Origin: Bog-473 sp963838835
GTDB lineage: Bacteria > Actinomycetota > Acidimicrobiia > Acidimicrobiales > RAAP-2
Direction: 5' to 3'
Length of the DNA: 64,000 nucleotides
Assembly: GCA_963838835.1 (NCBI GenBank)
Contig: CAWITA010000029.1
Coordinates: forward strand, 1-64,000
Made by a program: the position numbers and the translations under genes. Shown here piece by piece: positions 1-7,123 of this stretch. The notes beneath the pieces were generated by a model. That model saw only the letters and a program-made list of their open reading frames with translations, was not told the DNA's origin and did no database searches. Every line of letters begins with the position of its first letter. Within the stretch, counting starts at the first letter, position 1.

Positions 1-457
1 AGCCGACAGCCACGATCGGCTGACCGCGTCGTCGTGCCGCTCGATGGCGCTCTTCCCCATTCGCCCTCTTCTGTGGGACTCTCTGCCAAGCAAGCCAGCC
101 TGACCGAGCGCTTTCCCGCGACCATTGGGGTAGAAACGTTCAGTGGGGCATGCCATGTGCCCGGCATTGCCAGTTACCCCGCCCTCTTTGCCTGGGACAG
201 CGGATACCACGCTCACTTGCACTTCTCTATATCGACCCTGACGCCGCGCTGGAGGAACTGACGACGCTTTACCGGGGTCGATGGTCCGTAGCAGCTGGTT
301 GGACGGCATTTGTCTACGCGAGGGGATCATCAAGGGCTCGGCGGGATGCTCGCGCTCCATATCGCTGTAACTCGATGGAGCAAACAAAAACACCTTCAGG
401 TTCCCTTTCAAACCCACATCTGACCAGGGGAAATTTTTGGTTTCCACGACAATTTTT
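1..457. other. No supported gene; DNA left of the island
   Basis: I see open frames on the plus strand here, but none has a recognisable domain, a convincing ribosome binding site or a natural end. The frame from 150 runs through the tRNA remnant, where its translation is only the antisense of a tRNA. This stretch lies just outside the inferred attachment site at 458-500, so it may be chromosomal flank or a remnant of another gene. I cannot assign it. Confidence 0.4.
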
Positions 458-500
458 GTGGGCGCTGCGGGACTCGAACCCGCGACCTCAGCCGTGTGAA
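458..500 (-). repeat. Partial tRNA-Val copy, distal attachment site of island
   Basis: These 43 bases match 10390-10432 with a single mismatch (G at 482 against A at 10414). The matched part is the 3' half of tRNA-Val(CAC): anticodon loop, anticodon 3' stem, variable loop, T arm and acceptor 3' strand. No 5' half follows, so it cannot be a working tRNA. Such a duplicated 3' tRNA half is the known footprint of integration at a tRNA 3' end, with the intact gene at one end and the copy at the other. Confidence 0.8.
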
Positions 501-653
501 TCCGTCCTGGGTGGTTTCCGTCACCTGGGGATACCAGGGAAATCCCAGCTCAGAGGGCATTTGAGGGTTCCGCTGGTACGCGCTGTTACGCCCTGTTTTC
601 CGTTCGTTCGACCACGTAGCGCGCACGCCGGGAGCTCTCTTCAAGGCGCATCT

Positions 654-669
654 TGATATCATGATGTCA
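654..669. promoter_or_regulatory. Tandem operator-like half sites before toxin-antitoxin pair
   Basis: Two 8-bp units stand side by side, TGATATCA (654-661, a perfect palindrome) and TGATGTCA (662-669), the second running into the ATG of the antitoxin gene at 669. Ribbon-helix-helix antitoxins usually bind tandem short palindromes over their own promoter, so autoregulation of the pair is the natural reading. Binding is inferred. Confidence 0.5.
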
Positions 670-878
670 TGGCAAAGCAGACCACCGTGCGGCTCCCCGA
701 GGAACTGGCCGAAGAGGCCGAGGCAGTCGCTCGCGTCAAGGGCACCAGTGTGAATGCGCTCATCGTCGAGTCGCTCTCGGCGGAGATCGCTCGAGTGCGT
801 GCCGACAAGGACTTCACCTCACGGGCCGATCGGCTTTTGAAGCGAGACAAGGAGCTGCTCGACCGTCTCGCCCGGTGA
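669..878 (+). CDS. Ribbon-helix-helix antitoxin
   Basis: The 69-residue protein begins MAKQTTVRLPEELAEEAEAV and continues with KGTSVNALIVESLSAEI, the strand-helix-helix pattern of Arc/MetJ-type DNA-binding proteins. The charged C-terminal helix (about residues 47-69) would be the segment that neutralises the toxin. Its stop codon overlaps the GTG start of the Doc-like gene by 4 bases, the normal coupling of an antitoxin and toxin. The tandem palindrome over its start suggests autoregulation. The fold assignment is firm; the antitoxin role rests on the neighbour. Confidence 0.8.
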   Translation: MAKQTTVRLPEELAEEAEAVARVKGTSVNALIVESLSAEIARVRADKDFTSRADRLLKRDKELLDRLAR

Positions 879-1282
879 CGACGCGATTCATTTCACTGCC
901 GGAATTCTTCTGGTTGGCCGAACAAGTCACCGGGATTGACGCTGAGGTCCTCGAAACTCCCCGAAGCATCAATCTTGCGGATTCCGCGCTCCACGCTCCC
1001 CAAGCGAGCTTCGGCGGCCAGGACTTCTACCCAGACCTGATCGACAAGGCGGCCGTGCTCGCTTGTCATATTGCATGGAACCATCCGCTGCCCGACGGCA
1101 ACAAGAGGGCGAGCTGGGCATGCCTGCTGCTGTTCCTCGATCTCAACGGTGTCGTGTGGGATCCCGATCCGCCGGACGTCGATGAGGCGGAGGGGGCGGT
1201 ACTCGCAGTGGCGGCGCACGAAGTCGACGAAGTGTGGTTTGCGAACTGGTTGCGGGAGCGAACACGCCACGAGGACTCGTGA
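875..1282 (+). CDS. Doc-like toxin (Fic fold)
   Basis: This 135-residue protein carries the Fic/Doc core near residues 70-78, HPLPDGNKR, matching the Doc-type pattern H-x-x-x-D/A-G/A-N-K-R. The upstream helix (AAVLACHIAWN) and the C-terminal helices fit Doc length. Known Doc proteins are kinases that phosphorylate EF-Tu and stop translation. The GTG start at 875 overlaps the antitoxin stop. The pair lies just inside the left boundary of the tRNA-flanked segment, a common place for modules that stabilise an island. The exact target of this protein is not visible. Confidence 0.85.
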   Translation: MTTRFISLPEFFWLAEQVTGIDAEVLETPRSINLADSALHAPQASFGGQDFYPDLIDKAAVLACHIAWNHPLPDGNKRASWACLLLFLDLNGVVWDPDPPDVDEAEGAVLAVAAHEVDEVWFANWLRERTRHEDS

Positions 1283-1629
1283 TGGCTGGGCGCCGAAGTG
1301 GTGGGTCCAAGAAGCTCGTAGGTCGGTGGCGCATTCAAAAAATGGATATTTGGGATCGAGACGCCCTCGATCTCGTGGGTCCCGCGTTCATCGAGTTTCG
1401 TGCCGATCAGACGGGCAACTTCGGATTCATCGCTGTCAAGGGTTGGATGGATTGCCGGGAAGCGACGATCGACGATCGGCCCGGTTTGGAGTTCTCGTGG
1501 GACGGCAACGACGAATGCGATCCGGCCAGCGGGCGAGGATGGGCGGCTCTTCAAGCGGATGGTTCGCTCGACGGACACATCTACTTCCATATGGGTGAGG
1601 ACTCGGCCTTTCGGGCGGAGCGAGAGTGA
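1282..1629 (+). CDS. Conserved hypothetical protein
   Basis: A 115-residue protein starting at the ATG that overlaps the toxin stop by one base (TGATG). The frame is also open further upstream, but the overlap start is the natural one. It has a basic N-terminus, then a compact acidic and aromatic region with WDRDALDLVGPAF and GNDECDPASGRGWA, which resembles a small hypothetical family I recall from many bacterial accessory regions, without known function. Tight coupling suggests co-expression with the toxin-antitoxin genes. No catalytic motif can be named. Confidence 0.7.
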   Translation: MAGRRSGGSKKLVGRWRIQKMDIWDRDALDLVGPAFIEFRADQTGNFGFIAVKGWMDCREATIDDRPGLEFSWDGNDECDPASGRGWAALQADGSLDGHIYFHMGEDSAFRAERE

Positions 1630-1751
1630 TCCCATACTGACCCCGGGCCGCCACCAGGGAACGGGGGCACCTGCATACCGATCCGGGCACCCATGAACAA
1701 AACACATCGTCGGCGGGGCACTCTGGGTGATGATTGAACAGCTTGGCATTG

Positions 1752-2093
1752 ATGAACTGGTCCCACCCGACGATGACGACGCCGACATCGAGAGACGAGT
1801 TCGCCTGCGCCGGGCGTGAGGCCACATTTGGATTCGATTCGATCGGCGGGATCTTCGGTTGGCCCCTCCGTCGAGGGATGCGGGGATCCTGTCCGAACTG
1901 CGCCGGCACGAATCTAGTGGTGGCCATCGATCGTCGGCAGCAGCGCAACTACTTCTGCCGTGACTGCACAATGTGCTGGCATCCCGAGTTTGGCCAGATG
2001 CGCAGGGTTGATCCCGAGGTATGCCCGGGATGCGGTCTTGCCACGACCGCCTGCTTCGAGCGCTTCGAACGGCCGGCGATCTTGACGGTGTAG
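1752..2093 (+). CDS. Zinc-ribbon hypothetical protein
   Basis: The convincing part is the C-terminal 70 residues with three cysteine pairs: CPNC, CRDCTMC and CPGC, typical of a small zinc-binding protein. The start is uncertain. ATG at 1752 is used here; a start at ATG 1878 would keep only the zinc-binding part. A short overlapping frame from ATG 1730 to 1819 (beginning MIEQLGIDEL) also looks protein-like, so the true N-terminus may be displaced by an indel. Function unknown. Confidence 0.5.
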   Translation: MNWSHPTMTTPTSRDEFACAGREATFGFDSIGGIFGWPLRRGMRGSCPNCAGTNLVVAIDRRQQRNYFCRDCTMCWHPEFGQMRRVDPEVCPGCGLATTACFERFERPAILTV

Positions 2094-2219
2094 CCGACGT
2101 CGGTGGTGCACGCCTCAATACTTTCGCCACGAGCGGAAAGGACGGGGCGCCAGCACCGCATTGCTAACCGGGTGGCTCGCATCCGGCGTTCTGGGCTATG
2201 TGGATCACCCAGTTTGCTT

Positions 2220-2852
2220 CTAGGCGTTCCACGGCCAAACTTCGCCTCCGGCTTCGACCCAGCGAAGGGCTTCTGGTCGTGCCCAAACCCAAAACGGATT
2301 CAGATTCTTGGGTGCGGGTTGCGTCACTTTCGTACAGTGCTCGAACGGATTGAGCTGCTTACCCTCAGACTTCAACCATCGTTCCGCTTTGCGCCTCAGG
2401 GCCATCAGGTCCGGTGGTTGATCCTTTACCGGTAGCGACATGCCCTGCAGAAGTCCAGGGTTGAGGCATCCATTGAGATTCCAGTTGGACCGGCGGAATC
2501 GAATGAGCGGCGTCCGGCCGGAATCCACGATGTTCTGCCAGTTGCTTGGATTCCGCTCCCGATTGAGCGTAAACCAAACGGAATCGACTGGGTCCGTCGG
2601 TTGGGGAGCGTCTCCGAGTCGGCGAAGAGGGCCAAGTCGCGAGGCCCAGAACACCATGTCAACGTATTGCTCTTGGGACCGCTTGGGTGGCCCAGGAAGG
2701 CTCTCACCGTCAGCGAGAAGGCGGGTAAGCAAAGTCAGCCCTAGCTCCTCGGTCATGAACCAAGTGAATCGCTTTTCGTCATAGGGCAGTAGCAACCAGT
2801 TCACGTCGCTCAGTATCGCCCGTCGGTAGCCCATCTGCAGCCCTGGTGGCAC
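2220..2852 (-). CDS. Hypothetical protein
   Basis: A 210-residue soluble protein with no domain I recognise. It is rich in Trp, Arg and Pro, with segments such as NWLLLPYDEKRFTWF and FWVWARPEALRWVEAGGEVW. An in-frame ATG a few codons inside could be the start instead. The frame has lower GC than genes outside the island, in line with acquisition by transfer. It is alone on the minus strand between the toxin-antitoxin group and hsp20. Confidence 0.5.
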   Translation of the reverse strand: MPPGLQMGYRRAILSDVNWLLLPYDEKRFTWFMTEELGLTLLTRLLADGESLPGPPKRSQEQYVDMVFWASRLGPLRRLGDAPQPTDPVDSVWFTLNRERNPSNWQNIVDSGRTPLIRFRRSNWNLNGCLNPGLLQGMSLPVKDQPPDLMALRRKAERWLKSEGKQLNPFEHCTKVTQPAPKNLNPFWVWARPEALRWVEAGGEVWPWNA

Positions 2853-2900
2853 CCCGTGCCGGCGTGTTGGTCACCCGGCCGTCAGCGATCTCGTCGAGGT

Positions 2901-2914
2901 GGGACCAAAGTCCC
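2901..2914. promoter_or_regulatory. DosR-like palindrome upstream of hsp20
   Basis: GGGACCAAAGTCCC has the GGGAC-N4-GTCCC symmetry of the mycobacterial DosR/DevR box. It lies about 200 bases before the hsp20 ATG at 3118, and hsp20 (hspX/acr) is a classic DosR target. A second such palindrome is at 9248-9261. The distance to the gene is longer than usual, because the repeat element at 2941-3090 lies between. Binding is inferred from the match only. Confidence 0.5.
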
Positions 2915-2940
2915 TAGCGAATCGCCGGTCGGGAAGGACA

Positions 2941-3090
2941 TGCTGTGATTACGAACGAAACAGGAGGTTGAATGAGTCACGACGCAACCTTCGGGTTTGG
3001 CGATGTGGGGCGTTGACCGACGCCTCTCACAGCAAGACTCGATAAACCTTGCCTCCCACTCCCTCCGTGGAGGGTGGGCGGTCGTTCGTC
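2941..3090 (-). repeat. About 150-bp repeat element, copy A
   Basis: The reverse complement matches 10031-10183 in many exact blocks, including GACGAACGACC, GGCAAGGT, TCGAGTCT, GCTGTGAGAGGCG, CGTCGTGACTC, TTTCGTTCGT and ATCACAGCA, separated by substitutions and short gaps. Both copies carry a GC-rich stem-loop near one end (CCCTCC/GGAGGG here at 3061-3074). On the plus strand a 14-codon frame (2972-3016) has an AGGAGG site just before its ATG. The element may be a structured leader, a non-autonomous mobile element or paired element ends. I cannot name a family. Confidence 0.65.
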
Positions 3091-3117
3091 AACTGCGCAC
3101 GTAGGAGGTGATTGGTC

Positions 3118-3558
3118 ATGGCTCTTGTACGAAGTGATCCGTTTCGGGACGTCGACCGTCTGTTCCAGCAGTTCTGGACCGCACAGCAGAGTGGCTCTCG
3201 GTCCATGGCGATGCCGATGGACGCCTACAGGAAGGACGACTCCTTCCTGTTGAGGTTGGATCTTCCTGGTGTCCAGCCCGATTCGGTGGAACTGACCGTG
3301 GAGGAGGACGTCCTCACGATCAAGGCTGAGCGGCCGGCACCGCCTCAGGCAGAAGGCATCGAGTCGGTCATCGCCGAACGGCCCTACGGCTCGTTCAGCC
3401 GTCAGGTAATACTGGGTTCCAACCTCGACACCGAGCACATCCATGCGGATTACGAGGCCGGGGTGCTCACGGTGGTCATTCCTGTAGCAGAAAAGGCAAA
3501 GCCCCGTCGGATCGAGGTAACTACTCGTTCGGAGCAACAGCAGATCACCGCTGACTGA
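3118..3558 (+). CDS. Small heat shock protein, Hsp20/alpha-crystallin family
   Basis: The 146-residue protein has an alpha-crystallin domain at about residues 35-135, with the typical strand sequence FLLRLDLPGVQPDSVELTVE and the C-terminal strand motif GVLTVVIPV. It is an ATP-independent holdase that binds unfolding proteins as an oligomer. I chose ATG 3118 because AGGAGGTG ends 7 bases before it; a TTG at 3112 is in frame but has worse spacing. A DosR-like box lies upstream, so it may be an HspX-type dormancy chaperone. The broken recombinase follows on the other strand. Confidence 0.92.
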   Translation: MALVRSDPFRDVDRLFQQFWTAQQSGSRSMAMPMDAYRKDDSFLLRLDLPGVQPDSVELTVEEDVLTIKAERPAPPQAEGIESVIAERPYGSFSRQVILGSNLDTEHIHADYEAGVLTVVIPVAEKAKPRRIEVTTRSEQQQITAD

Positions 3559-3719
3559 TCCCGGCCGTGGGGGTCCGCGCCAACCCCCGGGGGGCGGTCC
3601 GGCAACGGGCTGCGATAACCGTCATGCACAGGTGGCCGACACCTCGGAGCACAGCGGTGATCCGTTTGCCTACTTGTGCCTGCTGGACTGGGGCACCACC
3701 TCCCGGTGGTCGGCATCGA

Positions 3720-4290
3720 CCCCCGCCACGACGATCCCGCCTCCGCAAGGTGGGGGCAAATGGTCTTGCGACTCACCCCGAGCGTTCGGGCCATCTCCTC
3801 GACCGTCAGTTCCTTGGCGTCGTAGAGCTGCCTGGCCACCTTGATCTTCTCGGGAGTCATGACTGGCGGACGACCCCCGACCCGGCCTCGGGCAGCCGCA
3901 GCGAGGCCTGCCACAGTCCGCTCACGAATCAAAGACCTCTCGAACTCCGCCAAGGCTCCAAAGATCGAGAAAATGAGCTTGCCGCCCGCCGTCGTGGTGT
4001 CCATACCTTCCGTCAGGGACTTAAAGCCGACATCCTTCTCGGCGAGATCCTCAATGAGTTGTATCAGGTGCTTGAGGTGATCGCCCTAAGCGGTCCAACC
4101 GCCAGAGCACAACCGTGTCTCCAGGGCGGAGCTGATCAAGGAGGCGGTCAAGCTGTGGCCTGCGGTCAAGGGAACCGGAGGCCCGATCCGTGAAGACCTT
4201 GATGCAGCCGGCGGCCTTGAGGGCATCGAGTTGAAGCGATGCGTCCTGGTCTTGCGTTGAGACCCTTGCGTACCCGAGGAGATCTCCCAT
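3720..4290 (-). pseudogene. Broken serine recombinase (resolvase/invertase)
   Basis: The N-terminal part starts at 4290 and reads LLGYARVSTQDQDASLQLDA (catalytic serine in YARVS), then LWRLDRLGRS. The frame fails near 4060, where one extra C gives SPQAPDTTH and a stop. Removing that base restores SLKHLIQLIEDLAEK and joins the second frame, GALAEFERSLIRERT, followed by a C-terminal helix-turn-helix (VEEMARTLGVSRKTI). The 3' end runs without its natural stop toward hsp20, so the given end is approximate. No intact partner transposase is present. Confidence 0.8.
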
Positions 4291-4353
4291 GGCTTGTGCA
4301 ACCGTGTCAGAAACCTAGGAATTCCCTCCCGCCGACACATTGATTGGGCACAA

Positions 4354-4410
4354 GGTTTGTGACACGCCGCCCCGCCATATCAGGGCCGGGCAGGGCCCCG
4401 TGTCACAACC
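4354..4410. repeat. Inverted repeat beside the recombinase
   Basis: GGTTTGTGACACG (4354-4366) and CGTGTCACAACC (4399-4410) are inverted copies differing by one extra T, with 32 bases between them. The pair lies about 60 bases upstream of the broken recombinase start. It could be a recombinase binding or crossover site, or a hairpin between the two minus-strand genes. There is no T-run to call it a terminator. Confidence 0.45.
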
Positions 4411-4475
4411 GGCCGTTATCTGCCCACCGTGACTCTGGCCCCCAACCCCACAAACGGCAATATCGGAGGCGGTCC

Positions 4476-5696
4476 TCAGGACGCCACGAGGCGCACCGGC
4501 AGTTCCTCGTGACGGCGGACCATCAGGCTGTTCACCCATCTCGGTTGGTGCTGAGGGTCAAGGGTGATGTCACTCGTTCGAGCAAGCAGAACGCTGAGCA
4601 CATTCGTGGCCTCCACCCGAGCAAGGGGCGCCCCCACACAGTGATGGATGCCTCGACCGAATGCCACATGTCGGCGTGGTGCCTCCCGGGTCAGATCGAC
4701 GCACTCGGGGTGATCAAACACTGCTGCATCACGGTTGGCCGCACCCCAGAGCAGGAGGACCGTTGCTCCAGCCGGGATCTCCACGCCACCGAGTGCGGTG
4801 TCATTCTGCACGTAGCGCATGTGATAGCGGAACGGTGGCTCCAACCGCAGGGCTTCCTCTACGAACATCGGGATCAACTCAGGATTCTGACGCAGTTGGC
4901 TCTGAAGCTCTCGATCTTCAGCCAGGATACGGACAGCATTCCCGATCAGGCTTGTAGTGGATTCACCACCAGCGCTCAGCAACGTATGGAGGATGACGAC
5001 GGCCTCGACTTCGGAGAACGCCTGACTGTTGACACCTTCGGCGACAGCCCCGAGGAGGTCATGAGACGGCTCGCTCATGGCGGCTGAGAGCTGACGAGAT
5101 ACCCACTCCTCGATTTCACCGGTCCGGGCGATGTGGGCGACCAACTCATCGTAGGACAAGGTCGATCCCAGCATGGCGGTCGAGTCGAAGGCTGCATGCA
5201 ACAACTGGTCGAGGTCACTGTCGTGGAATCCGATGAGGCGACTGATCATCGTGATGGGCACCACGTTGCCGATAGCGGCCATGAAGTCCACGGATCCTTG
5301 GTTGAGGGCCTGGCCCACACAATCCTCGACGATCTCTACAACGTCGGGTTCCAGAGCAGCCATACGCTTGGCCACAAGTTCAGGAAACACGGTGCCTCGG
5401 TGCAGTGCGTGCATCGGTGGATCTGCCGTGGCCAGCGCTTGGACTCCCGCATCGCCGAATGGGAGCCGACAAGGCATGCCGTGGGCGTCTCGGTACAAGA
5501 GGCAGTTCAGGTTCGACGAAAAGTCCTCCACTCGGCCGGCGGCTTCAGCGAGAAGTTGGAATGTGGCCACCGTGAAGATCCCGGTGCCGGGTACTTTCCA
5601 CACCGGCGCATCAGCCCGCAGTTCGTCGTAGAAGCCGTAGGGCTCGTCGATTACGGCTGGATCGAGCAGGTACGTTCCGGAGATCGTTGGCGCCAT
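4476..5696 (-). CDS. Cytochrome P450
   Basis: From ATG 5696 the protein is 406 residues, the usual size for a soluble bacterial P450. An upstream extension to 5879 is open but has no P450 features. Key motifs are the I-helix AGGESTT (about 242-248), the ExxR pair EALR (about 281-284) and the heme loop FGRGIHHCVG (about 346-355) with the proximal cysteine near 353. It would need ferredoxin and reductase partners, none of which are adjacent. Substrate unknown; the sequence resembles bacterial CYP families acting on terpenoids or lipids, which is only an impression. It belongs to the lower-GC island segment. Confidence 0.9.
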   Translation of the reverse strand: MAPTISGTYLLDPAVIDEPYGFYDELRADAPVWKVPGTGIFTVATFQLLAEAAGRVEDFSSNLNCLLYRDAHGMPCRLPFGDAGVQALATADPPMHALHRGTVFPELVAKRMAALEPDVVEIVEDCVGQALNQGSVDFMAAIGNVVPITMISRLIGFHDSDLDQLLHAAFDSTAMLGSTLSYDELVAHIARTGEIEEWVSRQLSAAMSEPSHDLLGAVAEGVNSQAFSEVEAVVILHTLLSAGGESTTSLIGNAVRILAEDRELQSQLRQNPELIPMFVEEALRLEPPFRYHMRYVQNDTALGGVEIPAGATVLLLWGAANRDAAVFDHPECVDLTREAPRRHVAFGRGIHHCVGAPLARVEATNVLSVLLARTSDITLDPQHQPRWVNSLMVRRHEELPVRLVAS

Positions 5697-5979
5697 ACCT
5701 ACAAGCTTGTCACTACTCCTTATGGGGTGAGCCCCGAACGGGAAGGTGGGGCGAGGGATCTTCGTGTCAAGTCTGATCGAAGCGCCGCTCTCCAACCTGC
5801 CCGCCAGGGTTCCTCTCCAGTCAGAACGATCAGAATCACGAATAAGACGACGAGCGTCCAGCAAGGCAGTAACGGCCAACCGCCTACACTTGTGCGAAGT
5901 CAGGAGTACGTAGTGTCGTTGTCAAGGCAGCAACATGCCATCCTCAACGATTCGCTGACCCAGGAATAGCCTCAAGTTC

Positions 5980-6906
5980 GTGGACGACGTACAGAGAGGC
6001 ACAACGAACGCACCTGGGCATACTCAGGCGAGCGGCGCGACCTCAGCTAACGACCCCGCTGCCGGGTGGTGGCGTCGCCGCTACCAAGGATCTGTCGTAC
6101 AGGATCTGACGAAGGGCCTCGGCGACGTGGAGTTCGGAAACTGGATCATCCTGTTTGGGGCCTCGTTCCTGCTATCCGTCCTGCCGCTGATCATCCTCCT
6201 TAGCGCACTGGCGAACAGCAGGGTGGACGACAATATCGCCACACGTTTGGGACTGAATCGGGAAGGGTCCCATATCGTCGACACCCTTTTTAGGTCATCG
6301 CAGGCTGGCGTGAACTTCGGCGTCGCCGTCGCCCTGGTCCTCTCCCTGTTGGGAACGATTGCGGTTGCACGCTTGGTCCAGAGGCTTTACCAACAAGTCT
6401 TTGATCAGCTCGAGGTTCGTGGATGGACGAATCTGCTTCGGTGCTTTGTGTGGGCCCTGGCGGCTGCTGCGGAGGTGTATGTCGATGCGGTGATCAGCAG
6501 GCCACTGCGGGATCTCCCGGCCGGCCGCGTGTTCTTGGGCTTGGGCAATCTGGTAATCGTGACAGCGTTCTTTTGGTGGGGCCTCCACTTTCTCCTGCGT
6601 GGGAAAGAACCTTGGCGACGTTTATTCCCCGCCGCTCTTGCCACGGGGGTCTTCTGGGTCGGCCTCGGAGCATTTGCATCGCTCTACTTCTCTTCAACTC
6701 TCGTCTCCGACAGTCACCTGTATGGAGCGATCGGGGTGGTGTTCACTCTTGTCACGTGGTTCATTGCAATGGGAGCAGTGATCACCTTGGGTGCAGTGGT
6801 GGGACGCACCTGGGTGACCCGTAGGGATCCATCTGCGATCGTCGAGTCATATCGCACTGACCTTACGAATGGTGGCGGGGCGAGCGCCGAAATACTCACC
6901 AAGTAA
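5980..6906 (+). CDS. YihY/BrkB-type inner membrane protein
   Basis: The 308-residue protein has about six hydrophobic segments, including IILFGASFLLSVLPLIILLS and FGVAVALVLSLLGTIAVAR, arranged as in the YihY/BrkB (formerly RNase BN) family. A soluble N-terminus of about 45 residues precedes them, and the tail is short and hydrophilic. The GTG at 5980 is the first start in frame. The family is common in actinobacteria, with no settled biochemical role. It stands alone on the plus strand in the island. Confidence 0.8.
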   Translation: MDDVQRGTTNAPGHTQASGATSANDPAAGWWRRRYQGSVVQDLTKGLGDVEFGNWIILFGASFLLSVLPLIILLSALANSRVDDNIATRLGLNREGSHIVDTLFRSSQAGVNFGVAVALVLSLLGTIAVARLVQRLYQQVFDQLEVRGWTNLLRCFVWALAAAAEVYVDAVISRPLRDLPAGRVFLGLGNLVIVTAFFWWGLHFLLRGKEPWRRLFPAALATGVFWVGLGAFASLYFSSTLVSDSHLYGAIGVVFTLVTWFIAMGAVITLGAVVGRTWVTRRDPSAIVESYRTDLTNGGGASAEILTK

Positions 6907-7123
6907 AGCAAGTGGTCGGGGAAACCTAGGTCAAATCTCGTCCCGCTGATCCCGGTGGTGCGGCAGAGCGAGCGAACGTGATGGCGATGAAATACACGAC
7001 AGGGACGGCTGCTAGATAACCATGCTTGCGGTGGGCGCTGCCCCTGCGATGGCAACGGCTATCCCATACACAGCCGCCGTTCCTAAGGCGCCGGCCTCAA
7101 CGCCAGAGGTAGGCGCACACGGA

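Noticed and set aside
458..500. A second tRNA-Val gene
   Set aside because: Only the 3' half is present; there is no D arm or 5' acceptor strand.
150..662. Open frames across 458-500 with product-like ends such as RDSNPRPQPCE on plus and the minus frame 408-662
   Set aside because: They are translations of the antisense of a tRNA fragment, a well-known artefact, and have no domain.
3450..3740. Recombinase tail extending into hsp20
   Set aside because: Beyond the helix-turn-helix the frame has no resolvase similarity and overlaps a sound hsp20 gene on the other strand.
4354..4410. Rho-independent terminator
   Set aside because: The arms are 32 bases apart with no T-run, so a protein-binding or recombination site fits better.
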